A DNA stretch of 64,000 bases from NCBI RefSeq assembly GCF_013185195.1, contig NZ_JAAZWC010000012.1, positions 1 to 64,000 of the forward strand, written 5' to 3'. The notes under the pieces are model-generated. The model had not been told where the DNA came from. It saw nothing but the letters and a program-made list of their open reading frames with translations, and did not search any database. Positions 1 to 8,457 of the stretch are shown here, piece by piece (within the stretch, counting starts at the first letter, position 1; every line of letters begins with the position of its first letter). The position numbers were made by a program, and so were the translations under genes. The stretch is from Saccharibacillus qingshengii. GTDB taxonomy: Bacteria; Bacillota; Bacilli; Paenibacillales; Paenibacillaceae.

Positions 1-113
1 TTTCAACACGCGACCTAAAGCCTTTCAAAGAAAGGCACATCGTAAGCATCCGCTAACGAATTTCTCCCGCAGCCGACAAGCTTTTCACACGAATGGGACT
101 TTCTCGACAGCCT
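1..113 (-). repeat. Partial copy of a terminator-linked dispersed repeat
   Basis: Read on the minus strand, this stretch begins directly after a terminator-like hairpin with the box CAGGCTGTCGAGAAAGTCCC and continues with sequence closely matching the element at 55565-55766. Shared blocks include GTCGGCTGCGGGAGAAATTC and CGCGTGTTGAAA. Relative to that copy, about 40 bases are inserted near positions 15-55. The element runs off the window start, so its far end is not visible. No gene is seen in positions 1-192. The match is direct sequence observation; calling it a mobile element is inference. Confidence 0.7.
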
Positions 114-142
114 GAAGCTCCCGGACAGAGTCCGGGAGCTTC
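114..142 (-). terminator. Perfect 13-bp hairpin downstream of the stalk-domain gene
   Basis: Two 13-base arms (GAAGCTCCCGGAC and its exact complement) are separated by a 3-base loop. It lies 50 bases past the stop codon of the stalk-domain gene. No T-tract follows on the minus strand because the repeat element starts at once, as if the element had displaced the tail. Confidence 0.6.
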
Positions 143-192
143 TTCGGAACGAATCGCAGCGTGTACGGTCGGCGTTCCCGGCTTATCCCCGA

Positions 193-2874
193 TTAATTGG
201 TCAGGGAGAAGTCGTTGTTGACATTTTCGGACAGTCCGTTGCCTGTGGCACGAACGCCGTCGGCAACCGAGAGGACAAAGGCGCGATACTGCACGCCCGC
301 CTGCAGCGGCTTGTTGAAAGCGTCACGGTCGTTGTTGACCGTAAAGGTTACATTGCCGCCGGTCGAATACTTGAGGCTCGCACCGGATACGTTATTGGCC
401 TGACCTACCGTAAACGAGGAAGCGCTGTTTGTAGGCACAAGCATCACGTTGTAATAAGCGGTGCCGGCCGAGTTGGTCGGAGGCGTAAAGCTTACCGTAA
501 CGGTCTGGCCGCTGGCGGACGTTCTGACATTGGTTGCCGCCGGTGCGCCGGCTTCGCTCAATGTCACTTCGTTCGAACGGTCGGACAGCAGGTTGTCTCC
601 GTTATTGGATACCGTCAGGACGTAGAAGCGGTAAGCTCCGTTGTTCGAGATCGGATTGCCGTTTACATCACGGCTGCCTGAAGTCAGTGCCTGACGAACC
701 TGACCGGTACCGGCCGCAGCTACAGGCGTGTAAGAAGAAGCCGCATTGGCATTCGCCAGGCTGTAAGATCCGGATTGGCTCGAAGGAACCGCCAGGATGC
801 GGTATTCTTTGACATCCGTATCGCTGGAAGCCCGCGTGAATGTCACTTCGACGTCACTGGCATTGCCGGTCATGCTCTTGACTGCTGCCGTCACATCCGT
901 TACGCCGACAGCGGCGGAACCGTTGGACAGCGTCACCGGATTGGATACGCCCGACAGAGCGAAGTTGGCATTTTGGCTCGCGTTACCCGATCCGACCGAC
1001 AGGACGAACACGCGGTAAGCAACGCCTGTGCGAATCGGCTCGCCGTTCACGTCGCGGGTAGACGAGTTCAGGAACGTGCTCTGGTTCGAACCGGTCCGCG
1101 GCAGTACCGTGTAATTGGCTGCCGGTACACCGAGAGCGGACGAGAGATTGAAGTTCGAAGCGCTGGCAGACTTCACGACCAGCACCCGGTATTCCGAGAT
1201 GCTGCTCTCGTCGGATGCGCGTCCGAAGGTTACGAGCAGGTCGCGTCCGTCTCCGGAATTGCCGGAATCGCTAAGTGCAGGAGTCAACGCGGTTCCTACA
1301 TTGTTGCCGCCCAGCGTGATCGGCTGCGACACGCCCGACAGCACGTTGGTGCTGGTCGAAGTGCCCGAACCTACAGTCAGTACGTACACGCGGTAAGCGA
1401 CGCCGTTGCGAATAGCGTCTCCGTCCGTATCGCGTACGGAAGCGTTCAGCGTCTGCACCAGGTTGGAGCCTGTTTTATTGATAGCCGTATAGTTGGCGCT
1501 GGTTGTGGCATTGGCCGAATTGATATTGAATCCGGCAGCTTTCGAATCCTTGACGACCATCACGCGGTACTGATTCACGTTCGCTTCGTTTGCGGCGCGG
1601 TCGAACATGACGCGAAGGTCGCGTCCGTCGCCGTAATCGCTCACGTCGCTCACGGTTACGTTCGACGCGGATACGTCGGAACCGGAAGTGGCCAGCGTCA
1701 CCGAAGCGGATCCGGCCGACAGCGTATTGTTTGCCGGCGTGTTAGAAGCGCTCACGCCCATTACGAAGGCCGTGTAAGGCACGCCGTTTTGGAGCAGGCT
1801 GCCGGAAGTATCGCGGCTTTGCCCGGTCAGCGTCACGCTAGGCGAAGCGGAACCTTTGGGAACCGGCGTATAGTTCTGTGCGGCTACGGCATTCGCCGCA
1901 GTCTGGTTGAAGGAAGCCGCATCGGACGTCTTGACCACGAATACGCGGTAGCCGGAAATGCCCGTTTCGTCTTGGGCTTTCGCGAAGCTGACCGTAAGAT
2001 CGCGTCCGTCTCTGTAGTCGCCTACATCGGTCGCTTTGACGGCCGTCGCGGTACCTGCTGCCGTGCCTCCGCTCAAGGTGACGGCGGAAGAAGCCGCAGA
2101 CAGTTCGATCTGGCCGCCCGCATACGTGTTGCCTACGGCAACGGCATATACTTGGTAAGCCTGACCGGACTTGAGCGTTTCACCTTTGCTGTCCGTAGCG
2201 TTCGCCGCCAGGGTCACGTTCTGATTGGCGCCTGTCGGCAGGACCGTCGTGTAGTTGTTGCCGGACGAAGTAGCCATGGACGCATTGAACGGCGTACCCG
2301 ACTTCACGACGAACAGACGGTAATGATCGACATACCCTTCATCCGAAGATTTGTTGAACGATACCTGCAGGTCGCGTCCGTCTCCGTACTGGCCGAGGCT
2401 GCGCGCCGTAACGGCGGTAGGCGCCGTCAGTTCCGCGGTAGTGGTAATGATAACGCTCTGCGAAGCGGCGTTCCAGCGTACATCCTGTCCAAGCGATTCG
2501 CCGATAAACCGAAGCGGAACTACCGTATTGCCTTTGATGGCTTTGGCGGGAACATCGAGATCAACTTTTTGTCCATTGACCGTGGCGACCTTCGAACCGA
2601 TCTTGAGTACGATCGTGTTGCTGCCTTTGTAGGCGGTGATCGTCTGCGTTTTCTGGTTCCAGTTGACTTTGGCATTCAGCCCCTGGAAGATGCTGCGCAG
2701 CGGCGCAAGCGTCCGGCTGCCCTGGGCGATCGGCGGCTGGGTCGATTTCAACTCTACCCCGTCGATAAAGATTTTGATATTGGATGCCGCTGCGTCTGCA
2801 GAGTGCGGCAGTGCCGCAGGCATAAGAAGCGCTCCGGCAAGCAAAGCCGCGCTGATTTTGTTGATCTTCTTCAT
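193..2874 (-). CDS. Secreted stalk-domain (copper amine oxidase N-terminal-like) protein with six repeated modules
   Basis: An 893-residue exported protein, probably cell-surface or extracellular. Residues 1-30 form a signal peptide (two Lys, hydrophobic core, Ala-rich cleavage region). Residues about 32-147 match the stalk domain called copper amine oxidase N-terminal (VPLRFIGESLG motif). The rest is six FN3-sized modules of about 110-125 residues; the first four carry DGRDL followed by a YR-hV-VVK strand, while the last two have diverged. The start was chosen at the Met before the Lys-rich signal peptide because GGGAG lies upstream; 41 further in-frame residues have no such support. No SLH or sortase anchor is visible. 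Function is unknown. Confidence 0.85.
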   Translation of the reverse strand: MKKINKISAALLAGALLMPAALPHSADAAASNIKIFIDGVELKSTQPPIAQGSRTLAPLRSIFQGLNAKVNWNQKTQTITAYKGSNTIVLKIGSKVATVNGQKVDLDVPAKAIKGNTVVPLRFIGESLGQDVRWNAASQSVIITTTAELTAPTAVTARSLGQYGDGRDLQVSFNKSSDEGYVDHYRLFVVKSGTPFNASMATSSGNNYTTVLPTGANQNVTLAANATDSKGETLKSGQAYQVYAVAVGNTYAGGQIELSAASSAVTLSGGTAAGTATAVKATDVGDYRDGRDLTVSFAKAQDETGISGYRVFVVKTSDAASFNQTAANAVAAQNYTPVPKGSASPSVTLTGQSRDTSGSLLQNGVPYTAFVMGVSASNTPANNTLSAGSASVTLATSGSDVSASNVTVSDVSDYGDGRDLRVMFDRAANEANVNQYRVMVVKDSKAAGFNINSANATTSANYTAINKTGSNLVQTLNASVRDTDGDAIRNGVAYRVYVLTVGSGTSTSTNVLSGVSQPITLGGNNVGTALTPALSDSGNSGDGRDLLVTFGRASDESSISEYRVLVVKSASASNFNLSSALGVPAANYTVLPRTGSNQSTFLNSSTRDVNGEPIRTGVAYRVFVLSVGSGNASQNANFALSGVSNPVTLSNGSAAVGVTDVTAAVKSMTGNASDVEVTFTRASSDTDVKEYRILAVPSSQSGSYSLANANAASSYTPVAAAGTGQVRQALTSGSRDVNGNPISNNGAYRFYVLTVSNNGDNLLSDRSNEVTLSEAGAPAATNVRTSASGQTVTVSFTPPTNSAGTAYYNVMLVPTNSASSFTVGQANNVSGASLKYSTGGNVTFTVNNDRDAFNKPLQAGVQYRAFVLSVADGVRATGNGLSENVNNDFSLTN

Positions 2875-3060
2875 AATTTTCAATCTCCCTTCCGAAACCT
2901 CGGCTGGATTTTTTTGGACCTCTTTTTCTTTACTCCTAATATTTGACGCATGAAACATTCGAAAGGTTGCCATTATTTCCGAATTTCTCCCAAACAAATT
3001 TATAATTTATGATAAACCCCGCGTCCTACGGGAGATTGAGCCGATAATTCGTCTATCAAA

Positions 3061-3108
3061 AAAAGGCCTGAAAAATAGGCGCGGTGCACCTTTTTCAGAC
3101 CTTCTTCG
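3061..3108 (-). terminator. Intrinsic terminator of the DUF445 gene
   Basis: On the minus strand AAGGTCTGAAAAAGG pairs with the complementary CC-ATTTTTCAGGCCTT region around a GC-rich centre and is followed by a run of seven T. It lies 30 bases beyond the stop of the DUF445 gene. Confidence 0.75.
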
Positions 3109-3137
3109 TATAGATGCCCGGAAAATCCAGACGCTTT

Positions 3138-4379
3138 TTAGAACAGTTGGATCAACGAAAGCACGATACCCACCAGGAAACCGCAGACTGCGCCGTTGAC
3201 GCGAATCCACTGCAGATCTTTCCCGATCTTGTCCTCCAGCATCTCTACCAGCTGCTCGTCGTCCATCCGTTCCACGTTATCCCGAACCAGTTGGCCGATC
3301 CGGTAATGATTGTTCTCGGCCAACTCCATGATCGCTCCGCGCGTCTTCTCTTCCCAGAGTTCGATCCGCTCCGGTTCGGAAGCGATCCCGCGTACCGCGG
3401 CCGCATAGAGACGGAAAACGATCCGGCCTCCGTTGGCGCGTTCCTGGGCCGTCTTCTCCAGCGCAAATTCACGCAGCTTCTCCAGATTCTCGCGGATAAA
3501 AGCCGCCGTGCTGTCTTCATGCAGCACTTCGAGCACCTGTCCGCGTACATACTCCAGCTTCTCTTCATCGCCCGCGGCTTCGAACAGCTTCACGCGTACT
3601 TCGCGCAGAATCGCCAGACGCTGTTCGCCATAAGGGTCCAGCAGCGAATCGATGCCCGCGACCAGCATGGTCTGGATCATGGAGCCCAGCTTGTCTTCGT
3701 TTACCATGCCGGCGAATGCCTGAAAAGCAAACCCGGTAAAACCGCCGACTTTGGCATTCGACAGTTGGTCCATGGCGAGCGTCCCCATCGTATCTTTGGT
3801 TTCGGGACGCTGCGCCCAGGTCTTAGCTTCGCTCAACGCGTAATCGAACAGCTTGATCTCGTAGCTGTCGTTCAGCAGCTTGGTCAGCGCCCGGTCAGCC
3901 AGACCGGCCGCGTCCACGCCGCGAATATAATTCTCCGCCGCTTCGCGTACCGGTTCCACCGCTTTGTCCAGCGGCAGCTTGGCGATCGCTTCGGCCACGT
4001 AATCCAGCACCTGCTCCCGGGTCCGCTTGCGGGACATCATCCGGGTCAGCATCCGCGAAGCTCCGCGAATCAAATTGAGCTTGCGCAGCTGCCGGATGAT
4101 GCTCTCTTTGTTGAGCAGCTGCGTCTCCATGGCCGAAACGAGCGATTCGACAATCCGGCTCTTGTTCTTCAAGAGCAGAGACGTATGCGGGATCGGAATG
4201 CCGAGCGGATGCCGGAACAGAGCCGTTACGGCGAACCAATCCGCCAGACCGCCGACGAGACCGGCTTCGAAACCGCCGATCAGAAGAAAAGTCCAGACGT
4301 TTTCAGGCAGAAACAAGCTGATCACGAAGCCCGCGGCCATCACGATCAGCGAGATCCCCGCCAAATTTTTCGATCCCAT
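3138..4379 (-). CDS. DUF445 family membrane protein
   Basis: A 413-residue protein of the DUF445 family, widespread in Firmicutes and of unknown biochemical role. The N-terminus has two hydrophobic segments (about residues 4-50) with the family-typical GLADWFAV stretch. A long charged helical middle follows (about 70-370), and a hydrophobic helix closes the protein (GFLVGIVLSLIQLF). An upstream in-frame start is possible, but AGGGGG sits six bases before this ATG, so this start is preferred. The gene appears monocistronic with its own terminator. Confidence 0.85.
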   Translation of the reverse strand: MGSKNLAGISLIVMAAGFVISLFLPENVWTFLLIGGFEAGLVGGLADWFAVTALFRHPLGIPIPHTSLLLKNKSRIVESLVSAMETQLLNKESIIRQLRKLNLIRGASRMLTRMMSRKRTREQVLDYVAEAIAKLPLDKAVEPVREAAENYIRGVDAAGLADRALTKLLNDSYEIKLFDYALSEAKTWAQRPETKDTMGTLAMDQLSNAKVGGFTGFAFQAFAGMVNEDKLGSMIQTMLVAGIDSLLDPYGEQRLAILREVRVKLFEAAGDEEKLEYVRGQVLEVLHEDSTAAFIRENLEKLREFALEKTAQERANGGRIVFRLYAAAVRGIASEPERIELWEEKTRGAIMELAENNHYRIGQLVRDNVERMDDEQLVEMLEDKIGKDLQWIRVNGAVCGFLVGIVLSLIQLF

Positions 4380-4571
4380 TGTCATCCCCCTTGCTTCTAT
4401 AGAAATTGTATATCGGGTGTCCAAACATTGTCCGCGCACCAGAAATCCCGCGCTTCCTTATTCATTTTAGTACAGCGGATGATTGAAACGCAAAAAAACA
4501 CGTTATAAAAAGAGTAGCAAAGTCCGACAAATCCGGCACTGCCGGGCAGGACGAGAGGATGAGGAACCGTT

Positions 4572-5279
4572 ATGGACAATATCGTATTCATCACCTTCAA
4601 ACAGGAACAGCCCCTTGAGGCCGTACTCGGCCGTTTTCGCACGCATCCGGTAACGGACGAATACTCGGTGCTTCAGGCCGTGATCCTGCGCAAGCTGTCG
4701 GGAAAAATCGTCTCCGAGCGCGAATTCCGGTTCGCGGGCGACGAAGAAGACACGCATCATCTGACAAACGATCTGATCGACTCGATCGTCTCCGTCATGA
4801 GCGGCCCCGTCGGCAGTCTGATCGGCGGGTATACCGGTCCGCTGCTGGATGCCGAACTCAACGCCAACCGGATCGTCGAGGAATCGGGCATGCTCGGCGC
4901 GATCGCCGCCAAGCTGAACGAGAACGAATGGGCGCTGCTCGCGCTGGTGCGCGAACATAACGAGATCAGCCTGAGCAGCCGGCTTAACGCGCTCGGTGCA
5001 AGTGCGGCGGTTCGCAAGGACGCGGCACTTGTCGCCTACGAAGTCATGAACGCACGCGAGATCGGCAGCGAATGGGAGGAACGTTTTGAGGCGCTGACAA
5101 GCGGAACGGCGGACGACGCCCTCAAAGAAAGTCTCCGCAGCGAACTGCAGGAACGCGCGAACCGCGGTTCCTTTGAACAGGAGCAGTCCGTACGCGACCG
5201 CCTCCGCGGCGATTTCGATTACCTGCACGGCAAGGTAGGGATGCGTTCGAACGCAGGCGCTTCCCCTTCTTCGGACTAA
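4572..5279 (+). CDS. Uncharacterised protein, loosely DUF1269-like
   Basis: A 235-residue protein with no signal peptide. Residues about 70-95 are a Gly-rich weakly hydrophobic stretch (SVMSGPVGSLIGGYTGPLL), reminiscent of the short Gly-rich segment in DUF1269-like proteins; the rest is acidic and helical, with a charged tail. GAGGATGAGG precedes the ATG. It is divergent from the DUF445 gene, and no operon partner is evident. The family match is tentative and no function is proposed. Confidence 0.7.
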   Translation: MDNIVFITFKQEQPLEAVLGRFRTHPVTDEYSVLQAVILRKLSGKIVSEREFRFAGDEEDTHHLTNDLIDSIVSVMSGPVGSLIGGYTGPLLDAELNANRIVEESGMLGAIAAKLNENEWALLALVREHNEISLSSRLNALGASAAVRKDAALVAYEVMNAREIGSEWEERFEALTSGTADDALKESLRSELQERANRGSFEQEQSVRDRLRGDFDYLHGKVGMRSNAGASPSSD

Positions 5280-5408
5280 TTCCCGTCACCCCTGCCTGTT
5301 GCACCGGTTCTTCGGTCGCAGCCTGCCAGCCTCCCCATGTCTAACGATTCAAATGATGGAAATTTTTATGCATTCGCGCCTGCTGGGCTTATAATGGACA
5401 CAGTTAGG

Positions 5409-5433
5409 GAGAATCCGGAATTTTCGGATTCTC
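5409..5433 (+). promoter_or_regulatory. Leader hairpin upstream of the small secreted protein, behind a TATAAT box
   Basis: TATAAT lies at 5390-5395 with only a weak -35 candidate. About 15 bases further, GAGAATCCG and CGGATTCTC form a perfect 9-bp hairpin just before the GAGGAGG ribosome binding site. It could stabilise the mRNA or act as a weak attenuator. Confidence 0.4.
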
Positions 5434-5467
5434 TTCCGTTTCGATACATATAGAGGAGGTTGTCCGA

Positions 5468-6019
5468 ATGATGAAAAAATGGGGAGCATTGTCCCTGTCT
5501 CTGGCCCTGCTGGGTTCCACCTCGATTCCGGCTTCCGCTTTTGCGGCGCAATCGGTATCCGCTCCCGCCGAACAGGCACCTGAACAAGCACCGGAGCAGG
5601 AAGTCGAACTCAGTCCCGAACTGATGGAAGCGCTCGATTACGCGGATCGCATGGACGCAATCGTGAAGTACGAAGACACTGCCGCGGATGCGTTCAATTC
5701 GATCCAATCGGTATCGGAATCGAACCGCAAATCCGTATACAAGACGCTCAACAGTGTCGTGGTGCCGAATTACAGCAAGTTCTATTACCAGTTGAAACAG
5801 ATCAAGCCGACCGGCAAAGAACTGGTCAAGATCCACTCCTACTATCTGCAGGGAGCTTCGCTCCAGCTTCAAGGGATGGAATTGATCAAGAAGTCGCTGT
5901 ACGGATCCAAGATCAACTGGACCACCTACAAAGCGGGACAAGCCAAACTCAAGTCCGGCAAAGCCAAGCTGAACGTGTTTATCGGCAGCTTTGAGAAGTA
6001 CATGGACGGCCTGCAGTAA
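5468..6019 (+). CDS. Small secreted protein of unknown function
   Basis: A 183-residue exported protein. The start has two Met codons and then Lys-Lys-Trp, a hydrophobic core and an ASAFAA cleavage region near residue 27. The mature part begins with an acidic Pro/Glu-rich linker (QAPEQAPEQEVELSPE), followed by a Lys/Tyr-rich helical domain. A very strong GAGGAGG site precedes the start and a clear terminator follows, so it is probably a single-gene unit. No known family was recognised. Confidence 0.75.
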   Translation: MMKKWGALSLSLALLGSTSIPASAFAAQSVSAPAEQAPEQAPEQEVELSPELMEALDYADRMDAIVKYEDTAADAFNSIQSVSESNRKSVYKTLNSVVVPNYSKFYYQLKQIKPTGKELVKIHSYYLQGASLQLQGMELIKKSLYGSKINWTTYKAGQAKLKSGKAKLNVFIGSFEKYMDGLQ

Positions 6020-6062
6020 TTGTGTAGGCTGCAAAGCCCCGTTTTTCTTCTGCTTTTTTCCG

Positions 6063-6089
6063 GCGGGCCGCATCGGCGGCCCGCTTTTT
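6063..6089 (+). terminator. Intrinsic terminator
   Basis: GCGGGCCGC and GCGGCCCGC form a perfect 9-bp stem around ATCG, followed by five T. It ends the small secreted protein transcript. Confidence 0.85.
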
Positions 6090-6263
6090 GCTGCGCTTTC
6101 CTCTTCTGCCTGCCGCTCCCCTTCACTTCTTGTCGAACTTTACCGAATATAGGCGTATGCCTTTTATTTCGATTTACCTCTATAATTTATTGCAATTATG
6201 TTGTTCGAAATATAAAATGCTAAAGGAATGAGCCATTTTATAATTGAGAGGATCGGTACCTTC

Positions 6264-6701
6264 ATGGACCAACAACGACTTGCCCTGGATTCCCACTTAT
6301 GTTTCTCGCTCTACGCCTGTTCCCGGGCGATCTTCCGGATGTATCGGCCTCTGCTCGACGAGCTGAACCTGACCTATCCGCAGTATCTCGTTCTTCTCGT
6401 TCTCTGGGACCGCCAGGAGAGCAGCATCAAAGAACTGAGCCAGGTGCTCAGTCTCGATTCCGGTACGCTGACTCCGATGCTGAAGCGAATGGAAGCTTCC
6501 GGTCTGCTGCAGCGCAGCCGCTCGCAGCAGGACGAACGGATCGTCACCGTACGCATTACCGCCAAGGGCCTCGAACTTCAGGAACAGGCCAACTGCATCC
6601 CGGCTTCGATGGTCGAGTCCAGCGGTCTGAACGTGGAGCAGATTTCTGCGCTTAACGAAACGATTCGAACACTGATGACCAGCGTCGACAGCTATCGATA
6701 A
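6264..6701 (+). CDS. ohrR: OhrR-type organic-peroxide-sensing MarR repressor
   Basis: A 145-residue MarR-family protein. The N-terminal CFSLYACSR block, with Cys13, corresponds to the peroxide-sensing Cys15 of Bacillus subtilis OhrR. LNLTYPQYLVLLVLW and LDSGTLTPMLKRME are near-identical to OhrR dimer and winged-helix segments. In the family, oxidation of this Cys releases DNA and derepresses an organic hydroperoxide resistance gene. No ohr gene is adjacent here, so the target lies elsewhere. An upstream in-frame ATG was rejected because its AAGGA abuts the codon; GAGAGG precedes the chosen one. TATAAT occurs at 6181. Confidence 0.85.
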   Translation: MDQQRLALDSHLCFSLYACSRAIFRMYRPLLDELNLTYPQYLVLLVLWDRQESSIKELSQVLSLDSGTLTPMLKRMEASGLLQRSRSQQDERIVTVRITAKGLELQEQANCIPASMVESSGLNVEQISALNETIRTLMTSVDSYR

Positions 6702-6776
6702 CTCCTATTTGCCTTATCCGCACAAGATTCACTCTCCGCTTTTCTTCATTCCCGCGCATGGGAGACCGATTTGCTG

Positions 6777-6804
6777 TAACGACCGCCGCGTATCCAGCCG
6801 ATAA
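6777..6804 (+). promoter_or_regulatory. SigD-like (flagellar/chemotaxis) promoter
   Basis: TAAC, a 16-base spacer and GCCGATAA resemble the Bacillus SigD consensus TAAA-N15-GCCGATAT. It lies about 45 bases before the HD-GYP gene. Assignment is by eye only. Confidence 0.5.
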
Positions 6805-6851
6805 CAAGCATGAACACTGTTTTCAGCTTTGTTTAGAAAAGAGGAATTCCA

Positions 6852-8372
6852 ATGACCGAATACCGGCGCTTTTTACGACGGCTCGTGCGCAACTATATCG
6901 TCGGGTCGGTGCTGGCCGTTCTCTGCGTGGGAGGTGCCGTCATTTCTTCGGCGCTCAAGCTTCCGATCGGCGGATTTGACCGCATTTTCATCGTACTTAT
7001 CGTCTCTTTCCTCATTATGATCTCTCTGGAACTGCTGACATTCGCCCGGCAGGTCCGGCCGATCCGCGGGCTTTTTCAGCAGGATGATCCGTCGCTGGAC
7101 GAAATTCGGAACGCCTATGTCCAAATCCACCGTCTGCCGGCGCTGTCGGTGCTGCGGATCATGGGCCCGCATCTGTTTGGTTTGTCCGTTCCCGCCGTTC
7201 TTCTTACCCTGCTGTTTATCCAGATCGGATGGGTCGAACTGCCGTTTTATTATATCGGGATCGCCGCTTCCGGCGCGGTGCTTGTGGCCGGTATGCATGC
7301 GCTGATCGAATACTTTCTGACCGATCAGGCGATTCGCCCCCTGCTTCGGCTGGTCAGCGAAACGGGCGAGCAGAAATACGGGGTGCGGGTTTCGCTCGAC
7401 GGCCGGGTCATCGTCTCGACGCAGCGCAAGTTCCAACTGAGCGCGTTCTCGATCGGTGCTTTCCCGCTGTTCTTTTTCGTTCTCGCTACCCAAATCCGGC
7501 TGACCGTTACGAATTCGCCTCTGGTCGAGGACTACTGGCAGTGGGCTTCGCTGATCCTGGTATCGGGCATCGCGTTCTCTTCCCTCGGCGCCTGGCTGCT
7601 CAGCCGAAGCGTCCGCCAGCCGATCGGCAATCTGGAAAAAGCGCTTCGCGCCGTCCAGACCGGCGATCTCGACGTCCGGGCTTCCGATCTGTACTCGGAT
7701 GAATTCTCCCGCCTCGTCTCCGGTTTCAACCACATGGTGCAGGGACTGTCGCAGCGGCAGCAGGTCAACGAACAGCTGCTCCAGAGTTATTTCTCGACCC
7801 TGGCCGCGGCACTCGATGCCCGGGATACCTATACCGCCGGTCATTCGCAGCGCGTCGCGGAATATTCGCTGCTGATCGGACGCGGGGCCGGACTCGAAAA
7901 CGAAGAGCTGGATCTGCTGAACAAAACGGCTCTGCTGCACGACATCGGCAAAATCGGCGTTCGGGACAATGTTCTGCTCAAAGAAGGCCGGTTGACCGAC
8001 GACGAATTCGAGCAGATCAAGAAGCACCCGGCGCTTGGCGAAGAAATCCTCAAACGCGTAGAACCCGCCGAGATGATGGGACCTCTGCTTCCGGGGGTCC
8101 GCTCGCATCACGAACGGTACGACGGACGGGGCTATCCCGATGGGCTCGCCGGCAATGCGATCCCCAAGTTCGGACGCATCATCGCCGTGGCCGACGCTTT
8201 CGATGCCATGACTTCCGACCGTCCTTACCGCAGCGGAATGGGCCTCGAGAAAGCGATCTCGATCCTGTCCGAAGGCAAAGGCACCCAGTGGGACCCGTAT
8301 TATGCCCAGATTTTTATCGATGCTTTTTATCAGGAAAAAGAACAGCCGGAGCCTTATCGGGCGGAAGCCTAG
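6852..8372 (+). CDS. Membrane HD-GYP domain protein (probable cyclic-di-GMP phosphodiesterase)
   Basis: A 506-residue protein. About six hydrophobic segments (between residues 15 and 250) form the membrane part, followed by a HAMP-like linker (250-300) and an HD-GYP domain (310-490). The domain keeps HDIGKIGVRD (HD at 363-364) and HHERYDGRGYPDGL (419-432). HD-GYP enzymes hydrolyse c-di-GMP to pGpG or GMP; the YDGRGYP signature supports activity. The gene stands alone between two terminators, and a SigD-like promoter hints at coupling to motility. RBS AGAGGAAT is well placed. Confidence 0.85.
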   Translation: MTEYRRFLRRLVRNYIVGSVLAVLCVGGAVISSALKLPIGGFDRIFIVLIVSFLIMISLELLTFARQVRPIRGLFQQDDPSLDEIRNAYVQIHRLPALSVLRIMGPHLFGLSVPAVLLTLLFIQIGWVELPFYYIGIAASGAVLVAGMHALIEYFLTDQAIRPLLRLVSETGEQKYGVRVSLDGRVIVSTQRKFQLSAFSIGAFPLFFFVLATQIRLTVTNSPLVEDYWQWASLILVSGIAFSSLGAWLLSRSVRQPIGNLEKALRAVQTGDLDVRASDLYSDEFSRLVSGFNHMVQGLSQRQQVNEQLLQSYFSTLAAALDARDTYTAGHSQRVAEYSLLIGRGAGLENEELDLLNKTALLHDIGKIGVRDNVLLKEGRLTDDEFEQIKKHPALGEEILKRVEPAEMMGPLLPGVRSHHERYDGRGYPDGLAGNAIPKFGRIIAVADAFDAMTSDRPYRSGMGLEKAISILSEGKGTQWDPYYAQIFIDAFYQEKEQPEPYRAEA

Positions 8373-8405
8373 TCCGGAACCCCGGCCTTTTCATGTCACC
8401 GAGCC

Positions 8406-8457
8406 AAAAAAACGCGCCGAACGCCGCCCTACAGGGCAAAAGCGTTCAGCGCGTTTT
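8406..8457. terminator. Bidirectional terminator between convergent HD-GYP and TetR genes
   Basis: AACGCGCCGAACGC and GCGTTCAGCGCGTT form a 14-bp stem with one mismatch, with A-runs and T-runs on the outside. The right arm lies inside the last codons of the TetR gene. Confidence 0.75.

Noticed and set aside
775-2946. Very long open frame opposite the stalk-domain gene
   Set aside because: It mirrors the codon pattern of the real gene, has no signal, domain or ribosome binding site, and is Arg/His-rich as expected of an antisense frame in GC-rich DNA.
5390-5460. Riboswitch before the small secreted protein
   Set aside because: Only one 9-bp hairpin is present and no known aptamer pattern is recognisable.
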